A stretch of 64,000 nt of DNA, from contig JBBMOL010000021.1 in NCBI GenBank assembly GCA_037954665.1, forward strand, positions 7,440,001-7,504,000. The letters run 5' to 3'. Shown piece after piece: positions 25,001 through 37,344 of this stretch. Under the pieces are notes generated by a model. The model did not search any database. It worked only from the letters and a program-made list of their open reading frames with translations, and was not told the origin of the DNA. How positions within the stretch are numbered: position 1 is the first letter of the stretch; each line of letters opens with the position of its first letter. The stretch is from Laguncularia racemosa. Taxonomy: Eukaryota > Streptophyta > Magnoliopsida > Myrtales > Combretaceae. Both the position numbers and the translations under genes were made by a program.

Positions 25001-27292
25001 TGTTTCTCATAACAAGCCAATATCATCTTAGTTGTAGTGTTGTCTTGTTGGCCTTAAATGTGCCTAAAGCTCTGGGTGTAAGGCTTATTCCATAAATTCA
25101 AAATACAGTGTAGAGATGTGTATGAAATTAAATAAGAACACCTGAAGTGTGAATCTAAAAGTTAATGAAAGGACGAAAAGTGTCATTTTTAGCTTGTGTC
25201 CTCACAAGTGGTGGTAAGTCTCTCTCTTGTGAATCAATCTGTAATCCATTAATAGTTTGTGCCATCTTGGCTAGAACGTCTGCTATACAATTTCCTTCTC
25301 TTGGAGTATGACTAATATCTACTTCAAGTTCTTCCATGAAGTGATCACCTTCAAGAGTTCATTCAAAATATTACATTTGTTTGCAACACATTAACCACTG
25401 AAAGCTATCAGTTAATTAAAACATTTGCCCAACCACTGGCTATATATTTCTCCACCCTCAAGAGAATGGCCTTAAGGTCAGCTTCTTCCGTGCTACCTGC
25501 TGGGAGTTTCAATGTGAAAGTAAGTGCATCCTTGCTCTGTTCATCATGAAGGACACCAGCTCCACTGGCTGAACTCAATGTGACTCTACATCATTGTTTA
25601 ATTTCAACTGTCCTGGTGGTGGAGGGGCCCATTTAATTATCTTAGAGACAGGTGTAGTCTTGACTTGTTCTCAAAGTATTTCATTGAAAGAATGGAAGTC
25701 AATAATAAATAATTTAACATATGTGAGGGCCAAAGCAACTATTAGGCTTTCTTTCTTCAGTAATTGTGCTAATTTGATGAGCCTGAGCTTTGTAGCGAGT
25801 GTGGATCTCATGGCCTGTGATCTAACATTATGATTAATTTATGGGTCCTTAGCTGTCGCATGAACAAATCATCGTCAATTTACTAATCCACATATCTGTT
25901 ATTGCTCCTCGTAATTAGATGCCAACAGTAGGTGGTTGCATTTTAAACATTATGCACCCATTTACTGGCAAGTGTTCTGCATGCATTTTTGTCTCTCAAT
26001 ACTGAAACATATAAATTCTGCTTGTTTTTTGTATTTCTATTTTTCGTGGTTGGGGTTGAGGCTCTGGATTGTTTGGAAGAAGAGACTGGGAGAATTAATT
26101 TTTGATTCTTTATTTCTTTGAATAAGAGAGTGCTGGATTTGCATTTTTTTCCTTCTATGATCTAGTGGTACTCTTCCCTTATTCTCTATGGAATTGTCCT
26201 GTGTGGTTGTATTTTCCAAATGCTGTAATTGCTACTTCAAGAGGCATAAAAAAATCTCATTATTAGCATTCATGGAATGGCTATTTCTTAGTAGGATTCA
26301 AGGAATAGTCACTGACCGCCATTGCCTTCTATCCATGGAATGGCTATTTCTTGCTTGAGTCGGTGGTTGCAACCGACAAGTCACCAATTGGCTTGCAAGA
26401 GGTAAACTTGGGTTTGCTTGAGGTTAGCCTACATAGGTTTGTGCAAAGTGAACTTCGCTTAATGGGTGGTGGTTGAGGTGGCATCCAGGGAGTTGGTCGC
26501 AAAAGCCAGGGAGGCGGAGTTGGAGCCTGGAGGTGGTAGCCAAGGGCAGTGGTGATGAAGGTGGTAGTGGATAGGGTTTCATAAAGTAGGGATTTTTATT
26601 CATGCATTTTTTAGCCAACCCAGTCATATGAATAAGATTAGAATGGCTATTCATCCCCTATTCTATTTCCACAGAAAAGTAACATTATTTCACCATCCAA
26701 ATGTAACATTAGTATTTGTCATAGTTTTTACTGATGCACGCTTTTGCTGTGTATCATATGGTTCATGAGATTATTACTGTAATGTACTCTTTCACTTGCC
26801 TGAATCTTATTCTGTAATGTCTGCCTTTGCTAACTCTTCCTTTTTGTTGACCTATCCAGTTCTTAACAGGTATTTGGTTTTTGCAGTCTGCAGGAAGCCC
26901 AGAAGAGGATGAAGATAAAAAGGCCACCTCACATCCTGGTAATTCACCTAAAAAGGTTCAAGTACATTGAACATCTAGTCCGATACAAGAAATTATCTTA
27001 TCGGGTTGTGTTCCCTCTTGAGCTGAAGCTGAGCAACACCGTAGAAGATGCAGATTCTGAATATTCCTTATTTGCTGTAGTAGTCCATGTTGGAAGTGGG
27101 CCCAACCATGGGCACTATGTCAGCCTTGTGAAGAGCCACAACCATTGGTTGTTTTTTGATGACGAAAATGTTGAGATCATTGATGAATCTGCTGTGCAGA
27201 CTTTTTTTGGGTCAGCACAAGAGTATTCCGGCAATACGGATCATGGGTACATCTTGTTCTATGAGAGAGTTAGCAACGGCAGTAAGAGTTGA
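19085..27292 (+). CDS. UBP4: Ubiquitin-specific protease, UBP3/UBP4-like, six coding exons
   Basis: Cysteine deubiquitinase that removes ubiquitin from proteins; in Arabidopsis the UBP3/UBP4 pair is nuclear and needed for pollen development (family knowledge), and animal counterparts are USP12/USP46. Coding exons read from the sequence: 19085-19201, 19724-19840, 20709-20807, 23376-23564, 24142-24323, 26887-27292. All five introns are GT-AG; the first four are phase 0, the fifth phase 2. The spliced product is 369 residues, close to the Arabidopsis proteins (about 365-371). Cys box GNTCYCN puts the nucleophile at C32. Zinc-ribbon pairs CLRC (183/186) and CDKC (230/233) are intact. The His box NHGHY gives H311, and FFDDENV gives D326. 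The N-terminus MGAAGSK fits an N-myristoylation signal. Residues about 195-230 are the fingers. A variable Ser/Asn-rich insert lies near 122-165. No frame break is seen. UBP3 versus UBP4 cannot be decided, as most plants have a single copy of this type. Confidence 0.96.
21480..22020 (-). pseudogene. LINE (L1-type) fragment: RT C-terminal linker plus zf-RVT domain, inside intron 3
   Basis: Reading the minus strand, a [12 protein letters not shown] segment (about 21960) is followed by a shift-prone stretch. A zinc-binding reverse-transcriptase tail then follows, with [12 protein letters not shown] near 21700 and a NTMDK...[16 protein letters not shown] block near 21500-21600. This order matches the region after RT in plant non-LTR retrotransposons (the zf-RVT family). 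Several stop codons and frameshifts show it is dead. It lies antisense to the host gene in a 2568-bp intron. Upstream RT is not visible, so it is a 5'-truncated or later-deleted copy. Calling it L1-type is inference. Confidence 0.7.
25155..25690 (-). pseudogene. RNase H-like (RVT_3) domain remnant, inside intron 5
   Basis: On the minus strand the order is: [13 protein letters not shown] (about 25630), [13 protein letters not shown], then [20 protein letters not shown] (about 25455-25515), and finally the open stretch 25337-25155 carrying [17 protein letters not shown]. This is the classic order of the plant RVT_3 RNase H-like domain found in LINE-type elements and in host genes derived from them. 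A small deletion destroys the strand that should carry the next acidic residue (stop codons after VLIN), so no enzyme can be made. The placement, low coordinate for the C-terminus but 3.5 kb beyond the intron 3 fragment, means the two are separate insertions. Confidence 0.75.
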
Positions 27293-27650
27293 GAAGAGAC
27301 TCCTTTGCATTGCAAGTTAGGTATTTAACCATTTGGACTAATTTTTAAGTTACTATGTTTTATTTTGTCTTTTGTTTTCCATCCTGTGGGGAGGTGGCCT
27401 CAGATTATCCATGAGATGACGAGGCTTGCTGAGAATGTTGGATGGTTGCATGTATAGTTTGCGGTGGAAGCACACTGCCTATCTTGTTTCTCCGTAATAA
27501 GTGAGATGGTTTCAACAATGTATATTTTGTGTGGGAGGGAAAGGGACAATTTTATTTAACCTTTCTGGATTATAATGCATAATATAGGAGAAACATGTAT
27601 CTGAATTGCATGACGACATTTTGAATAGAGATGGCTGGTGATGCTCTTTC
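27293..27650 (+). other. Likely 3' UTR of the UBP gene
   Basis: Sequence after the TGA is T/G-rich and has near-upstream A-rich motifs (ATAATG around 27572, AATAGA near 27624) of the kind that guide plant polyadenylation. No ORF of note. The end is an estimate. Confidence 0.4.
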
Positions 27651-27999
27651 CAGTGTTTGGAGATCGACCCTTTTTTTACGCATTGTATTCCCATTGTCTT
27701 ATCGAAGCGCCCCCCACGAGCCCCCCCCCTCTCTCCCCTGTATAACAAGGCTGCAGTTTGGCCAGGCTATGAACATGGAGTATCCAACTTACAAAGTAGA
27801 AAATTTTTCATTATTTTTTGTGGGGTGTAGAATAGATGTTTTATGTCACTGTTGGTATGGGTTTTTATTTTCCAATTTGCATGGTTTCTCATGACCTATT
27901 TTTCCCATTCGAGTTATCGCTTCTAAGGAAAAGCAAGAGTTGAAAGTAAAAGCTGGAAAAAAAAAATGATTATTCTCAACGTCTGGTTGCCCGACGTTG

Positions 28000-29750
28000 C
28001 TTGTGCAAACCTTCTACAACGGTTTAAACTCCTTGGTAAGCAATACCATCTATGCATCAACAAATTGAAGTTAATGGAAAAGCTTTAGGAGAAGTTTACC
28101 AATTGTGGGAAGAAATTGTTTCCAACAGTTACCAGTGAGAGAAACTTTCCCAGAGAGTTGCATGATTGTCCGACATGGATGCCTTCATCATGCTCAATGC
28201 GAAGCTCGACAACATGAACAATATGCTTATGAAACCCTTTTGTGAATGTAATAAGGAGCGGTAGTCATGAATCCATGGGTTATGATTGCATTGAAAACTA
28301 CGGGGTAGAGCCAATGGGAAATTGAATTTTTAAACCGGGAGTAAGCATAATTTCTGGGAAATTACGCCAGAACACTAGGCAGAAATCTCTATTCCAATAC
28401 GTATAACTCGAGACAGTGAAACCACACCAATTTCTCTTGAAGTAATCAAAATTCTTCTTGGAACAATCAAGGACTTAGATCTCTAATTCCACCCAGTTTA
28501 AAGTTAGAGCACCTTGGCCACCATTACTTTCTAACTTCTTGTTTATCCTAATGAAAAGAGTGGAGAGTTCGATGAGGTATTTTGTGAAAGCAAGCAAGGC
28601 ATTTAGCTACCTTCAACACTAATACGGAGAGTCAATTAGGGCAACTTGCTGCTTTTAACAATCCTAAGCCACAAGGAGTTATACTTAGCAAGACCGAAGT
28701 AAACTGTAGGGAGCAATCCAAGTTGTATTCTTGAAAGATTGGAAGATGCCAGCATAGGTGGGATAATTGAGAGGAGAAAGAAGTCTATAAATGAGACTAT
28801 AAGCCAAACCAAGGTTGAAGAAGATTGTTAGGTAGAGCATGAATTTGAGAACCTAAAGAAAATCTTAAAAGATAGGTTTTAGATATGAAAAGAATAAGAA
28901 AAAGGAGGAGGCATCTAGGCAAGATAAATTAAACTCGGAGATGTTGAGTCCGAGGAGTGACATAAGTTATGAATTACATGAGGTATGTGGACTATGGAGC
29001 AATGAAGAGGAAGTTAGAAAGCAAGTAAATGAAATGAAAAATGAAGAGAAATGTATTAGAGTTGAGGTGCTAGACAACAAGATTGAGGCAAGGATTGATT
29101 TGCAAGAGAAAGAAGCATAATGACAAATATGATAATGTCTAAAGCATCAATCACTCCTTGAGAGAATTTAAAAAGATAACCTCGACCATGGTTCAGAAGT
29201 TTTTAAACATTTTCAAAGGATTATATGTCAATATTTGGCTTGCCAATGATTTAAGTTTCAGTTCATAAGAATCTTGTGGAGGTATAGTACTATTATTCAG
29301 ATAGGCTTTCCTTGAAGCTTAGCAATCCTTATAACTTCTCTATCCCTCTTAATATTTGGTTGAGAAGAGGAAAGGAGTTTGCCCAAAGGAATGGGGGGCA
29401 TTTTTGCCTTTTTCTTTGTGCAAAAGACTTGGGATTAATGGAGCACAAACCGACAACTATATCTTTGCAATAAGTTGATTGTCCAATTAAATACTCAATA
29501 ACATTGTGGAATACATGCTTGTTAATGTGAAAAAGAGTTTATGATACTAATGGAATCTGTGGTGCTAGGAGAAATCAAGAATGACATAAACAACACCAAC
29601 TATAATGTGTATTCCTTTTTTGGCTAGCTCAAGAGCTTTGATTGATGTGAAGAGTAGTTAGTTGATACTTAAAGTAGGTGAAGAGGAGGTACATTTTGAT
29701 ATGTAAAACGAAAGCATGAATTTACAACTCCTAATGGTAGTCACCTTGGT
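28000..29750 (+). pseudogene. Decayed Ty3/gypsy gag-protease remnant (Athila/Tat-like)
   Basis: In plus-strand frames, 28080-28250 reads EIVSNSYQ, a stop and then DMDAFIMLNAKLDNMNNMLM, like the end of Athila/Tat gag. About 28395-28480 gives NTYNSRQ and NHTNFS, the Asn/Pro-rich part. 28615-28720 gives TESQLGQLAAFNNPKPQGV. The protease follows: KPTTISLQ near 29450, VEYMLVNVKK near 29500, RALIDVKSS near 29640, VGEEEVHFDM near 29680. Order and spacing fit gag then protease. Stops and shifts occur every few dozen codons, so it is much older than the Athila copy at 31.1 kb. Confidence 0.7.
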
Positions 29751-31134
29751 GTAGATGCTATACGGTCAATGATGAGAGGTGTTAAGAGGAATTCAGCAAG
29801 TTGCTTTCTAAAAAAGGTGTTAAGAAGGAATGCAAGGACAAGGAATTAGAAATATAAGATATGAAGAAACCTAATGATAAAAGTTGAAGAAAGAGTGAAC
29901 AAGATATAAGTAGATTTTAATCGCACTTTGGTTGAAAAAGAGGAGTAGTGATGCCTTAGTTATGAGAAGTGTGGGTACTTTAGGGATGAAATAAGGTAAA
30001 AGTTTGTAATGTTCAAAGTAAAACTTTATGGTGGGGATTAGAATGAAAAGGAAGGCTTGGGATAAGTTTTATGTGCTTTGTTTGAGATATATGAATTTTA
30101 CTCAAGGGTTTCACTATAAGCTATGAAAGTAAGAGATCAAGCTTAACTTGTTTTCTTTTCATGTTTTACTTTGTTTTCAATTCATATGTTTGCTATATTG
30201 TTTTCTTCTCAAGATAGAAATTGAGGCAAGTTCAATAAAGCAAAGAGTTTATAAAGGTGAGAGCAATTTAAGCATGAGAATAATGGGAGAATCTTGTTTC
30301 TTGGATAGTATTTTTATTCATTCATTCTTTTTAATTTTTTTTTGACATGTGCAATTAGCTAGGTTAGGAGAGAAAGGAAACATCAAACATGCATGCATTC
30401 AAACGATTTGATCTTGTGTACACTTGATTTTATGATGCTTAAATTCCATTTTGCATTTTAAAGGACTTAGGTGATGACTATGGGAAGCTAATTTTATTTG
30501 TTTAATATATATCCATGTTTGTAATAAGAATTTGCTAGTATTACTTTTTATTTGTTTGAATTCGTGGTATTATGAGAACCATATGAATGGATAAATTTGC
30601 ATAATCAGAAAATGTGTTTAGTACTCATCAATTGCTTCTTTTGCAATGTGAAAATGAGCTTTTAGTGAGAAAAGGAAATAGCTGGAAGTACATAAGTGTT
30701 TTTCATATTCAATGAGTGTACATAAAATGCATATAAGTCACCAATAATTATTAGAAGTGTGTTGAAAAAGGTGAGGAGTGACAAGATGCTAGTTTGGTAT
30801 TTTAAATAACTAGTCAAGGAGCTTCTTAATTAGGTATAAAACATAAGTTCATTCATACTCATTAATATACTTGATTACGAGATAAAAAGGACGTGGGGGA
30901 ACATAAGACCATTTTACTTGATCCAAATCAATTTCCAATAGTTTAGATGTTGTCTTAAGTATAAATTGTGGGTGGATACCAACCTTTTACATCTAAATAT
31001 GGGTCCAATATTATTATCCTAGTGCACTTTACTTACATGAACAATGAGTACTTAGATGTCACTAGATTGACATGTAGATAAAGCTTACTTGAAAATAAGC
31101 AATGAAGTGGAATCGGAGGAATTGTAGGTGTTAA
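29751..31134. other. Intergenic or remains of the older gypsy element
   Basis: No domain recognised. It was continuous with 42935 onward before the Athila insertion. Confidence 0.4.
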
Positions 31135-31139
31135 TTTAC
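31135..31139. repeat. Target-site duplication TTTAC (left)
   Basis: Identical to 42930-42934, immediately outside the LTR ends TG...CA. Confidence 0.9.
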
Positions 31140-32651
31140 TGATCCATTGTAAATATATAAAATTTTTAAAAGAGAATTCTACCAGCAAGTGTAATGGGTC
31201 AAATCAAGTAATATAGTAATGAGTCAGGTGTCAATTCCACGATGATTAAGTAAGTATTAAACTGATATCAGATTCTATTATTATTTGGGTAGTCAAATTG
31301 AGAAAATTAACTAATCAAATACTAATTAATCTAATCCACGTAGATTTTTACTAAGAACATGGGAGAATTGTTATGAAAATATATTAATTAAAAGTAGGAA
31401 AACCGAATCCACCTTATTTTCACTAATCAGATTATCATCATATTATAATAATTCTTAGCTATATGGATATATATATGAAATTGTGAAAGTCTTTATTTCT
31501 TTTCCAAATATTTAAAACTTAAAACCCCAAAATCAATTTATTAGTTTTCGCTAAACAAATTAACAAGGGATTTTATATTCAACTACAAATCTCCCAATTA
31601 TATAGTTAGCTAATATTCTATCTTAATTTCTCCTATTTCCTTAGTGAGAAACTAATCGGGAATATTGCATTAAGCTCTAAAACAATTTCTAATCATATTA
31701 AAATAACCTTATTTCCACCATTCTTATTCAACCTAACTCAAGAAAGCCTATTGAACCCTGATTTCCCTTCCAAGTTATTAGAATTCCTATAATCTTAATT
31801 CAACAAGAAATCCGAATTTATAGTATAGGATTTACAATATAAATCTTCCACATATCTAACAATATCATAATATAGCTACAATCATCGTTTTAGTTATTCT
31901 AGGGTTTCATAGATTTCCTACAAATAAACTTAGAACATTATGGAATTGAAAACACAAACATAAATCAAAGAAATTACTGTAATGGAATTCATAATTGATA
32001 ACAAAATCAGTTTATGAATTGAATAGAAAAGTGCCAGTTCAGAGATCATCAATTTAATAGAACAAGAATCAATCGCAACACAATAATCCTATAGATCCTT
32101 AATGAAGGAGTCTTTCCTTGATGATGCCAATGGATTCAATTGATGAAAACTTTAAGCACACTAATCGGTTCTCCTTCTCCTCTCTTTAGGGTTCAAAAGT
32201 AATAAAAAGAAAAAGATAAGATCCCCTCAATCCTTCACATCTGGAATTTTTTATCCAAAACAAAGGGATGTCTTTTCGGTTGGCTCGTAAAGCTGGTGTT
32301 AAAGTCGGTAGCTTTTCCTTCTAAGGCCAGCGACTTAGGTTGGTGGTTTTTCTTTAAGGCCAGTGGCTTAGGCCAACGGCTTTTCTTCTCAAGGCTGGTA
32401 GCTTAGGTTGTTGAAAGCCGATCTTTAAAGCCAGTGGTGTAAAATAATGAGTGGCTTGTCTCCTTTGTTCAACATTCCTTTAAGTGCTTAAAACTCGTCT
32501 AATTTCCTCATGTTTGCACTCTAAGCTCTTATAGACATGAAATAGCACTATAAACCTAATTAAGTACCATTTTCTTAGAATTTCCATAATATTAGTGAGA
32601 ATTTAACATTATTTGTACAAATAAAAATATGAGTAGAATATGCCCTTATCA
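31140..32651 (-). repeat. Athila 3' LTR (1512 bp)
   Basis: Begins TGATCCATTGTAAATATA and ends GCCCTTATCA on the plus strand; aligns end to end with 41469-42929. It is 51 bp longer, mostly because of an extra copy of a GGCCAGTGGCTTAGG-type unit around 32310-32390. Confidence 0.95.
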
Positions 32652-32661
32652 ACTTCTCCAC
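32652..32661 (-). promoter_or_regulatory. Polypurine tract of the Athila element
   Basis: Minus strand reads GTGGAGAAGT directly before the 3' LTR; a purine run here primes plus-strand DNA synthesis. Confidence 0.65.
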
Positions 32662-33070
32662 ACTTGAACTTTTGTTTGTCCTCAAACAAAATACTTAAAA
32701 TCAATGAAGTAATTTGTCATTGAGAATACTAAATTTTCTATTAACAAAATACTTGAAATTCTAGTGTCTACAACTCTAACCATATCGGGATATGTAACTG
32801 AATTATTATAGTTGAAATTTTTGTAACTAATTTAAACAAAGCAAACTTTAATCCTAGTGTTTAACATAAGAATTCTAATTCAAAAGTAAATACTTAGTCC
32901 TACAAGAAAAAAAACACTCATTTAAACTTCTATAGTTATTAACAAATATATAATCCCCTAAATCACTTCTCTATAAATGGTTACATCAGTGAAAGCATAT
33001 GATATCTACTCTTTCCCTAGAATTTCTCTCTTTTTCTTACAAATCTTATTTCACTTTTTTTTTTTTTAAG

Positions 33071-33330
33071 TTCAAGTATTAAACTTTTGCCTTTTCGCCT
33101 TTCATGCTATGGTGAGTTCATTGAGTCGGCATATCCTGAGTTCATCACCCATGTGACCAAGTTTTAAAGCAACCCCTACGGACTCTTCCTCACACTAACA
33201 TTCAAGTATTGAACTTTTGCCTTTCCACCTTTCGTGTTATGGTAAGTTTATTGAGTTAGCACATCCTGGACTCATCACCAAAGTGACTAGGTTTTAAAGA
33301 GACTCCTACGGACTCTTCCTCACACTAACA
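33071..33330. repeat. 130-bp head-to-tail duplication
   Basis: TTCAAGTATTAAACTTTTGC at 33071 recurs as TTCAAGTATTGAACTTTTGC at 33201. Both copies end TCCTCACACTAACA. It lies in the non-coding region before the Athila 3' LTR. Confidence 0.9.
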
Positions 33331-34159
33331 TTTAAGATTGGATACTCTTAACTCAGTTGTTTTTTTTTTTTTTTGTTGTAATGTGAATAAAGATTCTTTT
33401 CATAAAGGATTACTAAGTAAAAAGTTTCTTCTACCTTTTTCACCAAAGGTTAAAAATATTTTCGAAGAAACTTAGGAGAGGATATACAAGCTAAATTTAC
33501 TAAGAAGTAGACTTGCTTGCTTTTCTACTTAAGGACTCTACTTACTTTCAAATTTTAAAATTAAAAGCTAAAGATAAGGTAAATTTGTTCCTTAAAGATT
33601 TCACTACATAATTTCAACCAAGTAATCTAATCACAAAAGTAGGTGAGTAAGAAACCAAATCAAGTCAATTTAACCTTTTTTTTTTTTAAAGTTGCCAGAT
33701 GATTCTTAAGGACAAATATGAGTTCAAAGTAAAGATGTCATCAATATGAACAATTATTCATTAATTCAGACATCAGTAATTCATACTTAACTTTTCTATG
33801 ATCACTTCCTACAATTAAAATGAATAGTGTCATCACTGTTTCTAATTTAACACAATTACAAGGGAATAAATGGTAATGAAATTAATGAAAAAGAAAACTG
33901 GTACTTCCCTGGTATTTTGAAGAGATAGGAGATTGCATCAAAATTTCAAACCTGGTCTGAGATGCTATGATCATTAGCTTCATCTTCTGATTGCTCCTTT
34001 GGAGAAGTCTCATAGTGCAGGATATAGCGGATTTGAACATATTAAATAATGTAGTTTAGAATTTCTTATTTTTCTTCCGCTCGAGCCTAAACCCCCTCTT
34101 TACTTCCTTAAGCTCATGCTTGACACCCTTAATGTCCTTCCTCAACCTCTCATAAGTGT

Positions 34160-35121
34160 TATCAGGAGGTGTAGATTGGGATGTAGAGGCTCTTATGGTG
34201 GGGGGAATGTTTGGAGTCTCCTCAATATCTTTTGAAATAACTCAATTGACTATCTTAGATAGCCCTCAAGTCCTAAATGGTCCTAGAGAGATTTTCTTAC
34301 ACTCTATGATCACATCCCCTTCATGGTGCTCAAAGATACCGATGCCTTTTAACAATGCAGTGATGTACCCTTTACAGATAATAACTCTAGTTCTCGTATC
34401 CTCCACCTGCTTAGCAATAAAATTTGCTACTTCTACCCCAATATCAATTATGTAGCCTGAAATCATACTATACAAGTAGAACATATCAAAGCTTGTTACC
34501 TTACTATGATTGGTCTTCTTGCAGCAAATGGTATGGGATAGAATGTGATGGAGCAACTTGTGCTCCATTGAGGCGAAGGTGGTAGCAAGAGATTCGGAGG
34601 GTATAAAATCATCCCTCCTGGGCTTAATCAGCTGAAACCAGAATGTTTTTGCATTCATGTTCGAAGGCCATGCATTAGGGAGGTCTTCTTAAGCTTTTTC
34701 ATCCTCATAAATTCCCAAGAAATATCCAAACTGTTTAAGATCAATTACATGGACTTGCTTATAAGCTTGGAATGTCATGATGGAATAGTGCTCATCATGC
34801 TTTGTTTTCATTGTAGATAAAAACTCAATTGTGACATTCTTGTAGGCTGGTTCTCTTATCTCAAACAACTTAAATCGTGTCTTGTTTGCTACCATTTGCT
34901 GAATATTCTCCTCTATGCTATAATCCCTTAAAAGCTTTCAATCCAAATACTGATGGTTCATGAATTCCTTCTTCATTAATTTTGTCTTTCTTTCCTTTGC
35001 TTAATCCTGTTCAGAGAGGAGCTCTATGTGTTGACTACTAGAAGAAGCCTCACCTATAGCTTTTTATTTTTTTTTTCTGAGGCTGAAGTTTTCTAGGTGG
35101 CGTACCTGCATAATCATTCAT
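34160..35121 (-). pseudogene. Athila-type third ORF (once called env-like / ORF-1 family)
   Basis: From a possible ATG at 35121 a short basic start (NDYAGTPPRKLQPQKK) leads, after a shift, to AKERKTKLMKKEF. The open stretches 34895-34689 (REPAYKNVTIEFLSTMKT, FGYFLGIYEDE) and 34658-34266 (MEHKLLHHILSHTICCKKT, SMISGYIIDIGVEVANFIA, ICKGYITALLKGIGI) follow. The REPAY..(T)EFLST and LG-y patterns match the extra ORF downstream of integrase in Athila elements. Its function is unknown. Stops and a shift break it. Confidence 0.65.
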
Positions 35122-36079
35122 ATGAGTTTATAGAAAAAAATGCATGATTCAGTAAATCATAAACTCAGCCTTAGGATTATGTTTTCAATTCAACAAATGC
35201 CCCAACATTCATGTATGAAACATGACTTATAGCAGATATGTCTAATTCAGAACTATAGGCATCAAAATAATAAGAATTAAGTAGATAAGTTGTCATGTTG
35301 CTTACACTTGCAATAGGGAAAATCAAGGCTAGCAACCTAAGTTAAGTGGCTTAAAATTTGAATAGCGCAGGAAAATTTGTTCAAAACACGGAACATGAAA
35401 ATTTTATGGTTAGGGTAGTTGATATCTTTCAAACAAAAAAAAAATCTAACCTTATCAAAGGCAGAATCAATTTCATATAATTTAACATATAGGTAGTAAA
35501 TATGGTAAAAGCCCCAATTTTTCATGAATCAATTTGGTTTAAGCCCTAGTTCCTACACAATGGGAATTTTTAACAAAATTTGGCACAAAACTAGGTGTAA
35601 ACCCACAAGCATTAGTGTGTAAGCACAATTCCAACTTCAAAAATTAGTAACCCAACACATTCTAAACAACTCTAAGATTTTCTTCTACTAATAACCAAAA
35701 ATCACAACCAAAACTAAAGGAAAACAAAAAAATATAAATGAGAACTTAAAAGAGTAAAGAATAGAAGGGATGAAGACTTACTTGATGTTGATTGTAGAGG
35801 AGAGATGAAGCTTAGTTCCTTGAGTTTGAGTGAGTGCGTGAGAGTTGTTAGAGAGAGTGAAGTGTGAGAGTGAGGGAGATGGGGAAATGAAGAAGATAAC
35901 CACAAATGAGAAAGACCGGTTAAAATATGTCGAACAAGACATATGCCAATAACTTTTAACTATATGCCATTGGCTTATTTTGCTGACTTAGAAACTTCGA
36001 TTTTTTTTTTTTTTCAAAATAAAACTAAACTAATTTACCTTAATTCTATGCATGGGCTGCCTCCCATGAAGCGCTTAGT

Positions 36080-37344
36080 TTGTAGTTGCTAGCCTGACTT
36101 CCTTGGTGTTTTAAAGCGGATTTGCTAGATCTATGATAGTGATAACACTATCAATGTTTTCTCCTTCGTAGTAATGTTTGAGAAGATAATTGTTTACTTT
36201 AAAAGTATGGTTGTCTTTGGCTTTCAACTCAACTACACCATAAGGAGAAACATTAACAATAACAAATGGACCAAACCATTTGGATCTCAACTTAGAAATA
36301 GCTTCAATCGAGAGTTGTATAATAGAGATTTCTACCCAGGTAAAAACTCTTGGCTTAAAATGTTCTTCTCAAGCCATTGCTTAGCCCGTTCCTTGTATAT
36401 CCTAGTATTCTCATATGCTTTCTCTTTTATTTCAGCCATCTGATTAAGTTGAAACAGCCTCTTTTCACCCACAACTTGGAAATCAAAGTTAAGGTGTTTT
36501 ATGGCCTAGTATGCCCGATGCTCAAGCTCCACAGGTAGGTGACATGATTTACCATAAACAATCTTGTATGGGGACATTCCTATAGGGGTTTTGAAAGCGG
36601 TTCTATAGGCCCACAATGCATCATCAAGTTTTAAAGACCAATCTTTCCTAGATGCATTGACAGTTTTCTTTAGAATATGCTTTATTTTCCTATTGGATAC
36701 CTCTACTTGTCTTCAAGTCTGTAAATGATAAGGGGTGGTAATTTTATGAGTAACTCCATATTTTGATAATAATTTTTCAAATTGCCTATTGCAAAAATGC
36801 GATCCCCCATCACTAATGATAGCTCTAGGTACCTCAAATGTTCTTTTTCAAAAATCTGATTACAACTTTGCTATCATTTGTTTGTAAAGCAACTGCTTCT
36901 ACCCATTTTGACACATAATCGATAGCCACGAGAATATATTTATTTGAAAAAGATGAGGGGAGAGGACCCATAAAATTTATTCCCCATACATCAAAAAGCT
37001 CAATTACAAGGATGTTGTTTTGTGGTAATTCATGTCTCCTAGAAATATCGCTAGTCCCTTGGCACTGAGCACAAGACATAATGAAAATCCTGTAGTCATT
37101 AAACAGTTTAAGCCAATAAAACCTGTAAGATAAACTTTTAATTATAGTTCTTTTCACACCAAAATGGCCTCCTACTTCTCTAAAATGATAGTGCTATATT
37201 ATACTAAACTGTTCAGTTTTAGGTACACAATGTCTAATTACTTGGTTAGCACATCGTCTAAAAAAAAATGGTTCATCCCAAAAATAGTATTTCACATCAT
37301 GTAAAAATTTCTTTTTTCTATTGATATGACAAACCACATGGTGT
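36080..37344 (-). pseudogene. Athila integrase remnant
   Basis: Open stretch 37157-36834 holds the end of the zinc-finger (SCAQCQ) and the core: FDVWGINFMGPLPSS and YILVAIDYVSKWVEA. Then, in other frames, RAIISDGGSHFCN (36825), THKITTPYHLQT, WSLKLDDALWAYRTAFKTPI (36630-36570), PYKIVYGKSCHLPVE and a C-part to about 36090. The first catalytic Asp (GIDFMGP in the family) is Asn here. The core otherwise aligns along its full length, with several stops. Confidence 0.85.

Larger units (their letters stand above)
32652..34159. other. Athila non-coding 3' region
   Basis: Between the third ORF and the 3' LTR; apart from the 130-bp duplication and several T runs I see no coding potential. Confidence 0.6.

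Noticed and set aside
34156..34455. Plus-strand 99-codon frame
   Set aside because: Antisense shadow of the Athila third ORF.
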